Origin: Sophora flavescens
Taxonomy: Eukaryota > Streptophyta > Magnoliopsida > Fabales > Fabaceae
NCBI GenBank assembly: GCA_030762895.1
Contig: CM061063.1
Coordinates: forward strand, 50,795,196-50,859,195
Reading direction: 5' to 3'
Length of the DNA: 64,000 nucleotides
The notes under the pieces were generated by a model. That model saw only the letters and a list, made by a program, of their open reading frames with translations. It ran no database searches and was not told where the DNA came from. Numbering within the stretch: position 1 is the first letter of the stretch; each line of letters opens with the position of its first letter. This document shows positions 22,194 to 35,239 of the stretch, in pieces. The translations under genes and the position numbers were made by a program.

Positions 22194-23557
22194 TTGTGTG
22201 AATTTGATCCTGAGATAGAAAGAACATTGCATACACTCCGTAGAGAATTTCGGGCTAGTTCTAGTAGTGATTCTAATTCCAAGTCTGTTTTTGAAAACAT
22301 GGGAGACCAAAGGACATTGAGGCAGCTTGCTGCCCCTGATGTGAATTACAATGGTTTGTGCATTGCATATCCTGGTGCTGACACTCCTTTTGAATTAAAA
22401 TCTGGGCTAATCCATTTGTTGGCAAGATTTAATGGTCTTGCAGGTGAAGATCCACACAAGCATCTCAAGGAATTTCAGGTTGTCTGCTCCACAACTTTGA
22501 GGCCATAAGGAGTAACTGAGGATCATATCAAGTTGAAGGCTTTTCCGTTCTCACTCCAGGGAGCTACAAAAGATTGGCTATTATACCTTGAGCCGAACTC
22601 CATTACCACATGGAACGACTTGAAGAAGCTCTTCCTAGAGAAATATTTTCCCCGCCTCCGAGCCGCTTCAATAAGGAAGGAGATATGTGGCATCGAGGCA
22701 AGGAAATGAGTCGCTAGCTGAATATTGGGAGAGGTTCAAGCGGTTGACATCCATTGTCCCCAAGACGTCAGTTACGAACAGCTCCTCATCCAAGACTTTT
22801 ATGAAGGGCTACTGCCGATGGATAGGAATATTTTGGATGCTTTGCTAGTGGGGAGCGTTGGTTGACAAGACTCCATCTGGCACGCCAAGCAACTCATTGA
22901 GAACATGTCACTGAATTCTCAGCAATTCACTACCAGAAGAAATTCTGTTGAGACTAGAGGTGTACATGAGGTCCGCACTTCATCTTCCAGCCATGACCGT
23001 GATGATAGAATTGATAGGCTCACTTCTTTGGTAGAGAAATTGGCAATGGATAGGGTTCAGCCTGCGGTGTTGTGTGGCATGTGCAGTTCTCCTGAGCACC
23101 CATATGAAGCATGCCCCATTTTGCAAGGAGGATCATTTACTGAATCACCTCAAGCCTTTGCAATCCATCCGTATAATCAAGGCAATAACCAGAACAGGTA
23201 CATCACTCCAGACCTCTCAACAAATAGGTACCATCCCAGCTGGAGTAATCATCCTAATCTGTGGTATGGGAACTCATCCCAACAGCGACCGATGGCACCT
23301 CAGAATCCTCCTCCTGTGGCCACTTCTGCACCTTCTGGACCTTCAATGGAAGACATGTTCAAGCAAATGACTTCACAATTGACTTCACAGATGAATGCAC
23401 AAATGACTACACTTTTCCAGCAGCAAATGGGACAGTATCAGAAGCAAACAAGTGCTAGCATCCAAGATTTGAGGACACAGATTGGACAGATGGCCACAGA
23501 CATAAATAACATAAAGCAAGCTCAAAGAACAACCCAGCTGCCAAAGACAAACAAGTG
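22194..23557 (+). pseudogene. gag: gag of Athila2, disrupted
   Basis: The frame starts in the conserved DPEIERTLHTLRREF segment, which element B also has. It continues with the capsid region (GLIHLLARFNGLAGEDPHKH, KAFPFSLQGATKDWLLYL, KKLFLEKYFP) and a CCHC-like knuckle CGMCSSPEHPYEACP at about 23075. A Gln/Met-rich tail ends at a TGA near 23556. A TAA at 22506-22508 truncates the first frame, and further stops and a frameshift lie between 22700 and 22865. The product would have been the particle shell and RNA-binding protein. Confidence 0.85.
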
Positions 23558-26500
23558 ATAAATCCCAATGCCTCCAACCCTAATGTGAGTGCCATATCTC
23601 TGAGATCGGGAAAAGTTGTTGAGGCCACCTCTGGAAAGGATGAAGAAACTATTGAGGTAACTCCTGAGCCTACTGTTGAGGTTACTCCTGAGCCTATGGT
23701 TGAAGTTGAAGCTGAGAAAGTGTATAGACCACCCATTCCATTCCCACATAGATTGCAGAATAATAAGAAGATTGGTGGTGAAAATAAGGAGAAGGAGATT
23801 CTTGATGTTTTCAGAAAAGTAGCTGTAAATATTCCTCTCCTAGATGTGATCAAGCAAGTGCCCAGATATGCCAAATTTTTGAAGGATCTATGCACCAACA
23901 AGAGGAAGATGAAGACTAATGAGAGGGTTGACTTAGGAATGAATGTCTCAGCGCTTATCCAGTCCAAGCCAGAAAGAGTTGCTATTTTAGCCCCTACTCA
24001 GGCACTACCACAGAAGTGCAAGGATCCAGGCACATTCACTATTCCATGCACTATTGGGGATAGGAAGTTTGAAAACTGCATGTTGGACTTGGGAGCATCA
24101 ATCAATGTCATGCCTACCTCCATCTTTAACAACCTTGATCTTGGGCCATTGCAGTATACATGTCTTACCATCCAGTTGGCTAACAGGACCAAAGGCTTCA
24201 CCCATGGGAATGGTAGAGGATGTGCTAGTGCAAGTTGATGATTTGATATTCCCTGCGGACTTCTACATCCTAGACATGGCAAGAGAGACTCAGTCCAGTA
24301 GATCACCTATAATCTTGGGCAGACCATTCATGATGACATCCAAGACCAAGATAGATGTTTATGATGGGACTATGTCTATGGAGTTTGGTGGTATTGTGGC
24401 CCAGTTCAAGATCTTTGATGCTATGAAACACCCAGTAGAGGAGCACTCTGTATTCCACTTGGAGTTGCTTTCTGAGCTTATTAAGGACACCCATGATGAC
24501 TTTATTTCTGATTTTCCTCTTATTTCTGGTTTTGATGATGTATATACTTGTACTAACTGTACTAACACTAACCCATGTTCTGTTTGTTCTGAGTTTTTGG
24601 ATTCAACCTTGCAGGGTGAGGATGATAGTGATAGTGATAATGAGAGTGAAGCTGTCTATTCAGCAGAGGTCCTTGACCCCATGGCTACTCCCAATGCACC
24701 ATCTGTTGAGCAGCCACCATCCCTAGAACTCAAACCACTTCCAGAGAACCTGAAGTATGCTTACCTAGAGACAAATGAAAGACTTCCAGTCATCATCTCT
24801 TCCAGCCTCGACTCTGACCAGGAAGCAAAGCTTTTAGAGGTTCTGAAGAAGCATAAGAAGGCTATTGGGTGGACATTGGCTGATATTCCAGGAATTAGCC
24901 CCTCCAGATGCATGCACAGAATTTTACTGGAGGATGGGGCTAAGCCAGTAAGACAGGCCCAAAGGCGACTTAACCCACTGATTCTGGATGTGGTAAAGAA
25001 AGAGGTGACTAAGCTTCTACAGGCAGGTATTATCTACCCCATCTCTGATAGTACTTGGGTAAGTCCGGTGCAAGTTGTACCAAAGAAGTCCGGTCTAACA
25101 AGAGTTAGGAATGAAAATAATGAGCTTGTGCCTACTAGAGTCCAGAATAGTCAAGAGTTTGTATAGACTATAGGAAGCTGAACCAGGCCACCAGAAAGGA
25201 TCATTTTCCTTTGCCGTTCATAGATCAGATGCTGGATCGGCTGGCTGGTCGATCCCATTATTGTTTTCTAGATGGCTTTTCCGGGTATTTCCATATTCAT
25301 ATTGCCCCTGAGGATCAGGAAAAGACCACCTTCACGTGCCCCTTCGGTACGTTTGCTTATAGGAGGATGCCATTTGGCCTCTGTAATGCTCCTGGCACCT
25401 TTCAAAGATGCATGCTTAGCATTTTCTCTGAATTTATTGAAAATTACATAGAGGTGTTCATGAATGATTTTACTGTGTATGGCTCCTCATTTGATGCTTG
25501 TTTGCATAGTCTAAGTCTAGTTCTACAAAGACGCATTGATACTGATCTGATTTTGAATTATGAGAAATGTCACTTCATGGTAGAACAGGGGATAGTTTTG
25601 GGTCATGTAATTTCCAAAGAGGGTATTTCTGTAGATCCTGCAAAAATTAATGTGATTTCTTCATTGCCTTACCCATCTTGCGTGACGCGAGATCCGTTCT
25701 TTTCTTGGACATGCGGGTTTCTACAGCGCGCTTTATAAAGGACTTCAAGAAGATCGCTCCGCCATTGTCAAACTCTGCTGAAGAATGATGCCCTGTTCCA
25801 GTTTGATGAAAAGTGCAAGGAGTCATTTGACTATCTCAAGAAAGCGCTGACTTCTACCCCTCGTCATCCAGCCCCTTGACTGGACACTCCTTTGAACTGA
25901 TGTGTGATGCTTCCAATTTTCTTTGTGGGAGCAGCTTCGGCACAAAGGGTGGGCAAGGTTGCCCATGTAATTCATTATGCTTCTAGGACCTTAGATGCTT
26001 GCACAGCAAATTACACCACCACCGAGAAAGAATCGCTAGTGTTGTATTTGCACTTGATAAGTTTAGGTCTTATTTGCTAGGTTCTAGGGTGACTGTTTTT
26101 TCTTGACCATGCAGCTTTGAAATATCTCTTGAAGAAGCCGAAAGCTAAGCCAAGACCGATCCGGTGGATGCTTTTGCTCCAAGAATTCAATGTGGAGATA
26201 AAGGATAAAAGTGGAGCTGAAAATTTGGTAGCGAGATCATTTGAGCCGGATAGCAAGGGATGATGATACTTTTCCCATCCAAGATGATTTTCCCGATGAG
26301 AGACTCACATCTGTATGGGGTAACCCCTGGTTTCTTGACATAGTCAATTTTCTAGTTCTTGGTGTTGTTCCCGCAGTACAAGTAGACATAAGTTCCACAA
26401 GCTCAAGAGCGATGCAAAGTATTATGTGTGGGATGATCCCTACCTGTGGAAGTTTTGCAGTGACCAGGTTATTCGGAGGTGTGTACCCGATCATGAGACG

Positions 26501-27640
26501 GAGTCCATCCTGTATTTCTCACATGCCTCTCCAGTTGGAGGACACTTTGGACCTCAGAGGACAGCAAGAAAAGTCCTGGATTCTGGATTTTATTGGCCCA
26601 CAATTTTTAGGGATTCATATGAGGTATACAAGAATTGTAAAGAATGTCAAATAACAGGCCCTGCCATCACTCGTAGGAGTGAGATGCCTCAACAGCCCAT
26701 GCTTTATTGTGAGGTCTTTGATGTGTGGGGGATGGACTTCATGGGTCATTTCCCTCCTTCTTTTGGTTTTGTATATATTCTTTTGGCTGTAGATTATGTT
26801 TCAAAGTGGGTGGAAGCAATCCCCACTAGGACTAACGATGCTCAGATTGTTTCCAAATTTGTTAGGTCCAACATTTTTTGCAGGTTTGGCATACCCAAGG
26901 CCATCATCGGTGACTGGACACACACTTTTGCAACATGAAACCATGGAGGCCTTACTCAGGAAATATGGGGTTGTACATAGAGTGTCCACCGCTTACCATC
27001 CCCAAACCAATGGCCAGGCGTAAACATCAAACAGGGAGATCAAGCAAACTCTAGAGAAGATGGTGCAGCCGAAGAAGGGAATGGAGCCGTCGTCCTGGAA
27101 GACGCACCGTGGGCCTGCAGAGGACTGCTTTTAAGACTCCTATAGGAATGTCCCCCTTCCGGCTTGTATTTGGCAAGGCATGTCACCTCCCGGTGGAAGT
27201 TGAGCATAGGGCATATTGGGCGGTAAAGTGTTGTAACATGGACATGAAGAAATCGGTGTTGAAAGAAAACTGCAGATTGCAAAGCAACTTGAGGAGTTTA
27301 GGCTTGAAGCCTATGAAAGCTCCAGGATTTATAAAGAGAAAACAAAACTTTTTCATGATAGAATGATTCTTAGGAAAGAATTTTTGTGGGTCGAAGGTCT
27401 TATTGTTTAACTCCCTTTGAGATTGATGGTCGGGAAACTTAGGTCCAAATGGGATGGCCCCTTTGTTGTGACTAATGTGTTTCCTTATGGTGCAAGAGAG
27501 ATTCAAAGTACAGGTACCAACAAGACCTTCAAGGTTAACGGCAGAGGGTGAAGCCATTCCATGGTGTGGATCTTTGGTATTCCTGTGGAAGTTAATGTTG
27601 AGGAGCTCTCCTTGGAAGCTCCAACCTATGCTGACACTTA
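23558..27640 (+). pseudogene. pol: pol of Athila2: protease, reverse transcriptase, RNase H, integrase, disrupted
   Basis: The protease has LDLGASINVMP (about 24086) and PIILGRPFM, separated by a frameshift near 24200. The reverse transcriptase (24750-25700) has HRILLEDGAKPVRQ, LDGFSGYFHIHIA, RRMPFGLCNAPGTFQR and, at 25457, FMND where the catalytic FMDD/YVDD is expected: the first Asp is Asn. RNase H (25740-26230) is scattered over several frames. The integrase has an HHCC finger (HASPVGGHFG...CKECQ), GMDFMGHFPP, and YHPQTNGQA followed by TAA at 27021, exactly where the catalytic Glu belongs. The remainder reaches about 27640 in pieces. No product can be active. Confidence 0.88.
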
Positions 27641-29062
27641 ATCAGGGAGTTTCTTTTCCTTTCCCTCACTCTGATTGTATAGTTCTGTTGTTCATTGGGG
27701 ACAATGCATGTTTTAAGTGTGGGGGAGGGAACTAGTTGTAGTTTTTCCTTTTTTTTGAATAAAGCTCCTGAATAATTTGAGAAGCTCAGGAGTATTTGTA
27801 TGTTGAGTCTTTTGTTGGCAAGTTTATTGGATTTTGATTGATGTTGCACAGATTGCTTGCTTGATTGATATGTGATGATTCCCCCTAGGCTGAAAAAAAA
27901 TTTTGTTTTTGAAAAGTGATTCCCATGTGAAATTGAAAACTGAACTTTGGGATTTTGTTATGATGACATGACTTATGATAAGTTTGGGGTGATAGGGAGC
28001 ACACACTAGGGATAGAATCTCTTTCAAACAAATTGCATGAATGTCCAGGTGAGGTTTTGAGCCTCCAACATGTTTTTGACTGTGTGAAAATCACTTTCAA
28101 GTTGCACTTTCCTGAATTTGATTGAATCTCTTTTTGGTTTTCATGATTATGTGTTTGCTTCAGATGATTTAGGCATTTTCTTTGTAAATAGCTTCTTGGC
28201 CTGAATAAAACAATTCCTAATGCATGTTCCCTAGTTAGCCCCTTTGAGCCTTTTAGCCTGATTAATTCTTGATAACCTAATGTTATAAGCCCAAAAATCT
28301 GGAAAACCATGTTAACCGATCTTAGGATTAGGAGAGCATGTAATCTTAGAATGGGTGCAAGAAACTAAGTTTGGGGTGGCTGCAAGATGTGATATGTGTT
28401 GTTGGGATTGTAAAAAAAAAAAAGAGAAAAGAAGAAAGAAAAAAAAAATACAAAAATGCCAAAAAGGCTGTAGCCACCCAGAAGCATAAAGGAAAAAAAT
28501 TAAGAAAGGAACTTGAGTGAATTTCAAAGTGTAAAAAGTTCATGCTCTCTTAGTTCCTAGGGTCTTCAGCCTAGTACCTTTGTATATCCTACCCTTAGCC
28601 AGGCCCCATTACAACCCATAAAAGACCTTTTGATGTTGCATGCATGTTTTCTGTGGGAACCATTTTGAGATGAAAATCAAATTTTTGGGAAGTGTTCTTG
28701 AAAAGTGAAACTGAGTGCAAGTTGTTAGCCTGACACAAACTGAGTGATTGAGTGATATACTAAATGTCCTTGTGAGGAAGGTAGTTGTTTGAAGTTGGTG
28801 ATCCCCCTCTTGTGTGTAACTTAGATTCCCTTCTTAGATTAATGATTGTTTGATTGATAAAATTCTCAAATGTTTAGAATAAATGAATGTGGGGATTGCT
28901 CTGTTTGAAAAGGGGGGAAACAATGAAGAAAACTGTTTTGATAAAGTTGCTTGAATTTGTGCAATGTTGATTGGATCTTTTAAGCTTGCCAGGACTTGAG
29001 TCTTTTTGATTTTTGAGTCTTAGTTTGCTTGGGGACAAGCAAAGTTTAAGTTTGGGGTATTT
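27641..29062 (+). other. Athila2 3' non-coding region with repeated polypurine tract-like blocks
   Basis: No supported gene. Four blocks resemble the polypurine tract: about 27710 (TTTTAAGTGTGGGGGAGGG), 27978 (TAAGTTTGGGGTG), 28364 (TAAGTTTGGGGTGG) and 29046-29060 next to the 3' LTR. A CCCATTACAACC block near 28606 is shared with element B. Homopurine A/G runs lie at 28410-28450. Confidence 0.65.
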
Positions 29063-30417
29063 TGATAAGCCTCTGGCTCATCTAGTTTTATGGCTAGTAT
29101 GACCAAGGTTTTGTGCAAATTATATCCTATTTTCACCCAAATTAGATTAGATTGTCCTCAAGCAAGGTTTTGAGTCTCTAAAGTAGTTTTAGGTTAATTT
29201 AGCTAGTTTTGAGTCAAAATAATACACTTATGTTATTTCCTTGTTTTCAGGTTAAGTAGAAGTTGAGAGAATAAAGAACAGGGGATTCGTCCCGCGACTA
29301 CCCTTCTCGCCTCGCGACCCCGAAGCCTGACTGTTCCAAGAAAATGCAAGGTCTCTGGTTCGTCCCGCGAAGTAGGCCTCGCCCCGCGAGTCTTGCAACC
29401 CTGAAAAGTCAGAGACGATCACGGCTTGCCCGTGTTGAAGGTCACGGCCGTGGCAGTTTTGAAGTTGAAGAGTCTCGCCTCGCGAGCATCCATTCGCTTC
29501 GCGAGCCTGGAAGTCAGAAAGCATCACGGTTGGCCCCTGATGTTCATAACGGGCGTGATAAGAAGACTCTTCAGTTCCTCACCTCGCGAAGGATTGTTCG
29601 CCTCGCGAGAATACCAAAGGGTGCAGACTGTTCACAAGAATCGCGTCGCGAGAGAGGCTTCGCCTCACGAATAAGCTTAATTTCTGACTAGTATAAATTG
29701 ATGTTTTGAACGGTTTGTAAAGACTTTTGCTTCTCCATTTTTCTGTTTTACATTTTTCTCTGTGTGATTTCGTTTGTGTTATGGAGAACTAAGTTTCTAG
29801 GATTGATCTATTGTAATTGATTTCCATACACTTGAGGTTCTTGTATTTCCCTATTTTGTATGCTTTTCCCCCTTCAATGCCATGCTTTATATTTCTGTTT
29901 GCTTAATTTAGGAGTATACTGTATTATGTTGATTTATTTCCGGTGATATCATGTTCCTATAATTAATCGCATCTGCTTAATTTGCGTGTGTACATTTCGT
30001 GTTCGCTTAGTTCACGAAGGGCTTAACCCCGTTTGCTTAATTCGGGAATAGGGACATGTATCTGTAGTAGTGGTTTCGCTTGTAAATTGTTGCTACAACC
30101 GGGAGGGGATTAGAATCTGCTTAGGGCTTGGAAATTGCATGAACCTATGATAGTTAGGAAATTGAGAACAATAGATCAATCTGTTTTTGGCCATTTGATA
30201 ACCTCTTTGAACTGCCTGTTTTTAATTGCTCTGTTTTTATTATTCTGTTTTCTTTGATTGCATCTCAATCCAAACCCCCCCCCCCCCCAAAAAAAAACTT
30301 ATTTTTTGTGGAAAATAACACTTTAAGAGTCCTTGAGAACGACATCCGAGTTGTCGCCCTAAACTACATTTTTAAAACCCGCTCGTCCTTTTTGGCGCGT
30401 GCGCGACAGCGCGACCA
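29063..30417 (+). repeat. 3' LTR of Athila2
   Basis: 1355 bp, TGATAAGCC...GCGACCA, with the CpG palindrome cluster, a TATA box at 29692-29700, and a poly-C/poly-A tract near 30276-30298 longer than in the 5' copy. The right edge is fixed by the ACGAC duplication. Confidence 0.92.
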
Positions 30418-30709
30418 ACGACCCATTCAGTTTTTCACAACAGGCAGATCAGGTTTATTACTCGCCATATCCCGAAGGACATCAAGGCTGGTTGGGTGTT
30501 ATTAAGATAAAGGCTCTCAGTATAATTACTGATAATGTAATCAACCAGCCTGAAAAAGATGCTCCGTACCAAGATGATGAGTTTTCAAGACCCCACGTAC
30601 CGTTGCAAATTACGTCGGACATTATTGTTAATTCTCTGACAGACATTTCCGGAAATGGAGAAGAAGTTGAAAGAGAGTTAATGGATCAATCTGAGTTGGA
30701 CGCATCTAG

Positions 30710-33700
30710 TGCGACACCCCTTCTAGGGTCATCACATAGTTACCCAAATAAAGAAAATTAAATTTATAATCGCTGGTTACTTTCGGAAAATGTATTTTAG
30801 AGTGACTGTTTCTTTACGAAAATAGTGCTGAATTTTTTTTTTCTTTGAACATAAAATCATTATAAACACAAACAAACATATATGTATATCTATATATATA
30901 CATTACTTATTTACATACACTCTACCTATAATAGGAGATAACAAAAGAGCCCTCATAAGTATAGGCTATTCTCCATCAAATTAAGCAAAGAAAAGAAAGA
31001 CATATACATATAAGCAACGAGTGGTCTAGAACCATACCAAAATTCATGGCTCTCAGTAGCCAGATCAAAAACTGACAAGACTCGCTACCCCAGAACTACA
31101 CCTATAGCTGGTCAAGCTAATGTAACCCATTGGGGAGATCCTGATGATCAACCCCACCTACACCAGATGCATCTGATGAAGATGCCTCCGCTCCCGCTTC
31201 GTTACCGAAAGAATCCCCATCATCCACCGCAGGAGGTTGAAACTCAAGATCGTCCTCAATATATTCCTCTGGATCCTCCTCCACTTCAACAGGAGGTTCG
31301 TCAGGTCCTACTATCTGCAGAGGATTTGGCTGAGGTGGCGGATCCATTAATCCGTGCTCATCCAAGTACTGCAGGTATAGCCAAACTGGATGTAGAGATA
31401 CCTCGACAGTCTCTACGACATGAATTCTCTACTGTGGTCCTTCTTCCACTGTGACGATGACTTCTCTGCTGGGACCGTGATAGGTGGTGCCGAGTGCCCC
31501 AGGGTTAATCTCCCAGGAACCACCATATTGCGCTCGATCAAAAACGATCGATCGGACCCTCGATTGTACCAATGGTATATCCGGGTCCATATGAACACGT
31601 AAGAGTGAGAAACCAATACATGGATCTTACTCAATAACTACATACTAGCCATCACATAAACACATTAGCATTTACCAAATACAGACATTTATAAACAAAT
31701 AGTTTATCAGTGGGTTCAACACCCCAAACATCATCGATTTAAAATTGTGCATGACACTTCATATTCATCATCTAATTTTCGTCCTAATCTCATGAGATAT
31801 CCCAACACATGGTGAGTTGATCAGGCTCCATTGCCACACAGGCACACTGGCACACAGCCACACAGGCACGCAGCCTCTTCCCATCCACACAGGCACACAA
31901 AGCCACAGGCACACAGCCAAAACACACATTGCATACTGTCCACACTCAGGGCACCAGTAGCAACGAAGATGGGGTCTTAAATGTCCTCCCTAGGCACATG
32001 AGAAAAACACAGTAAGAACTACCTGACCCGCAGATAATTAATACATAGAACCGCAGGCACGTCTGCCAAATGCATGCAAAACACTTTTGCTTATAACTCT
32101 TTTCTTTGTATTCAATCTTTCTTTGCCGAAGCTCAAAATGGCTTACGACTCACATAGTTTTAAACATCTTTAAAACTTTCATTACAACACAGGACCTCAC
32201 AGTCCAAGTGCTCAATCACGACACCTCTCGACCGATGCACCAGTCTTAGGTTTGTGGTACTAGAAAACATCTTCAATGTTTAAATAAGGTATACACCACG
32301 TATACAATATAGGACCTCAAAGTCCAAAGGACCCCAAGTCCATAACAACACAAAACCTTAGTACCCCGACGTCTCGGTTACTAAGTTCAACAGCACTTTC
32401 AACACAGTTGAAATAACTTTTGTTTTCAGAAATTCTTTTCAACTTGAAAATTCATCAATAAAATCTTTAATTATTAAAACTTAGTTTTTCACAAACCAAT
32501 GAGTCACTTGAGGTTTAATCTTCTTCAAAATATACACTGCCGTATCAAAATATTTGCCGTCTACATTTTCCAACTTTGCCGTCAAATATTATTTTTAAGG
32601 CTTTTTAAGCCAAATTTTAGCTTTTTCTACTTAAATAATTTTCTAAAATCATAATTAACTTATTTTCACCAATTAATTTCATAAAAGAATATTTTGTAAT
32701 ATTCCGGAATTTCTAATGTAAAAATTAGCAGTGCAAAAATACTTTCACGGTTTCGCGCTCATTGTGACTCATAATTCACCTTTTCAGTAATAAATTATTA
32801 AAATAATAATATTTTCCAAAATTCCTTATTTTTCCCAAATAAAAATTTCCATTAAGATTATATATCAATATTTTACCGTTAAAACATTGAATATAATTTG
32901 CGAAACTTCTTAAAGCTTTTATCCCATTACTTTAATTGGGCACTGACCAATGTCAGGCTTCTCACACATCAACCAACAATGATATCACAGATATTTCCCA
33001 GGAAGATCATGCATCACAGTAGCATAATATAATTAAAGATAAACAATTAAACGCAATTAAAACCACACAGATACAAATAACACAACATTAACAACTTAAA
33101 TAAATACTAACATACAAATAATTACAAACAAACACGGGATAGCATATAGCCATTGAATAAATCCTCAGGTGTTCCCCTCTTACCTTTCGGAGACTTTCTT
33201 GTGAATTACTGAATTCCTTCGGAAGTTCGGATATCGCTTATACGTCACACTCACTCAACCTTCAACCATAACAATCAAATAATTACAAATCAAGAAACTA
33301 AAACATTCTAAACCCTAATACATAGTCACGGCCTCTAGGGTTTTTGAATGACTAAGATTTCTAATCATGATTAAGTCATGGATTTATGATTCTTAATCAA
33401 CTAAGATCATGGATTTGTGACTAAACAACAAAACTTGAAACTCAAAACTTCCTAACTCTTATATACTAAGATTCGGCCTCAACATGTTCATAGGGTTAGG
33501 GTTTTTAGTTTAATAAACCAACTTGGATTTATTAAGCATACATACTAATAGCTTGATTACTAAGATCATTTATGAAAACTTTGAACAAAACTCATCAAAT
33601 CTCACCCATCTAGGGTTCGTCCAACATGCATAGAAACTTTTGAGTAAAGATTTTCATTTTAATAAACTAACATGGATTAGAGTGTGTAGACATACATGTC

Positions 33701-35239
33701 ATATGAAATACATGATCATACATGACAACACATGAATAAAACTCTACCAAACCTATTCTAATAGATTCGGCCAAGGCTAGGTTTTTAGGAAAGAAATTTT
33801 TGATTACATCATGCTCTTGGATTTAGATAATATGCATGATATCAAGAATATAGAAAGTGGTTTCATCATCATGAGATTTTTCTAGAATTTATTATGACTT
33901 TTCAAAGTTCTAGGTTTAGAAACTTAAAAGTGATGAACAATTATATAACAAACTTTGAATCAAGAAACTTATTAAAGAACATAGACATGATTAAGGAAGA
34001 AGATTAGGATTCACCTCTTTAAGATCAAAGACAAAGGAAATCCAAGAACTTGCTTCACAAGGTAATGCTAAAAGACTTATAACTCAAGAGTTTTTGAACA
34101 AAAAGGCAATAGAAACTAAATGAAATGTGAGGGAGGGTATTTATAGGGGTTGATTGCGCCATCTTGGAAGGATCTAGTAAGGATGATTTGGCTTGTTCAA
34201 AGGATTTAAATGCAAATAAGTCCTAGGGACCATTTTGCAAAAATTCCAAAAGTATAAGGACTATTTTGCAAATTGCCAATACATTGTAATGATGACCATT
34301 TGACACATTAAATGTGGTCTTATCTTGACTCATTTTGGGATGATTTTCTTCATAAGATATTTTAAGAAGAAACTAGAAGAATTTAGAACATTGGAGAATA
34401 TAGTAGAATCTTGTAGAATAATGTAGAAGAATGTAGAGCATTCTAGAACAATCTTGACTCATCCAAAAATGATGAGGGCAGCCCCTTCTCCCTCATGGGC
34501 TTGCGCATGGGCCTAATAAATTTGGGCTTGGATTCATCTTTGTGGGGCCCACCAAAAGATTTAAGCTTAAGCATGACATAGGAAACTTGTAGGGTTTCAA
34601 ATGGGCTTCATGGAATTAATCCATGGACAAGAAATTTGGGCTTCATAGCCACGGTCCAATAAGAGATTGGGAGCAAGGATTCTGGCCCAATTCACTTGAA
34701 AAACTTAGAAACTAACTTAGGGACCAAAGTGTCATTAATAGAAAGTTCAGGGACTTAAGCGTAAAATTCCTAAATTGACACTTTAACCCTGTAGAACCTT
34801 CTAAACTTAAAAGTATGATTCATCTCCATGAATCATCTCAAAATCCTAAGATAAACTCTTCATCTGCTCTTGGAAACTCCGAAATCCATTCTGCCGCTCA
34901 CCCGATTACGTATTCCGTCCGTAAAACGTAAATTATTCTATTTTTTCTAAAATAATTCTAAAAATGTAGAAGTGTAGGAAATAAAATAAAAACCTTAAGT
35001 CTTTCGTTCACGAATTAAAATTAGGTCTTTTGAGCGGTATTATAATACTGTCAATGGAATTCGCGGGCCAGGTTTCGCCTGACTTTCCAACCTAAATTTT
35101 AATCGCAGCTTCCTACATTCAAGTAGGATTGAGTGGTAAACTCCGTTTATTTAAAATAATTTTCTAAAACTCCAATAAATTTGTAAACATATTTATATGT
35201 ATCACTGTTATTTAAAACAGTAAAATACAGGGTGTTACA
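30710..35239 (-). mobile_element. Solo LTR, 4.5 kb, Tekay/Del-like
   Basis: On the minus strand it begins TGTAACACCCTGTATTTTAC and ends GGGGTGTCGCA. It is flanked by the perfect duplication TCTAG (30705-30709 and 35240-35244). Removing it joins DAS to SEGTFRSSE in the TNP2 tail, the same reading as in CACTA3. There is no internal domain or second LTR. Length and termini fit the long LTRs of Tekay/Del-type Ty3/gypsy elements; that lineage call rests on the termini only. A coding-like segment is present inside (31117-31611). Confidence 0.88.
31117..31611 (-). pseudogene. Coding-like frame inside the solo LTR, function unknown
   Basis: On the minus strand a frame of about 165 codons runs through VHMDPDIPLVQSRVRSIVFD, PGALGTTYHGPSREVIV and VSLHPVWLYLQYLDEHG. 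It then enters an acidic, Pro/Asp/Glu/Ser-rich tail ending PNGLH and a stop at 31117. One in-frame TAG interrupts it (about 31444). The composition is protein-like, unlike the AT-rich surroundings, and the tail resembles a disordered acidic region. I do not recognise the family. It could be an accessory frame carried by the element or a captured gene piece. Confidence 0.5.

Larger units (their letters stand above)
20822..30417 (+). mobile_element. Athila2: full-length but degenerate Athila retrotransposon in TNP2
   Basis: LTRs at 20822-22121 and 29063-30417 both start TGATAAGC; the element ends GCGACCA. The perfect duplication ACGAC flanks it (20817-20821 and 30418-30422). It carries gag, protease, reverse transcriptase, RNase H and integrase in the order of the Athila lineage, followed by a 1.3-kb non-coding 3' region. 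The end of the 5' LTR and the primer site appear deleted, because the two LTRs diverge after about 22121. The LTRs differ by roughly 1.5% by eye with almost no indels in U3/R, indicating a young insertion. The coding region nevertheless has many stops and frameshifts. Confidence 0.93.
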
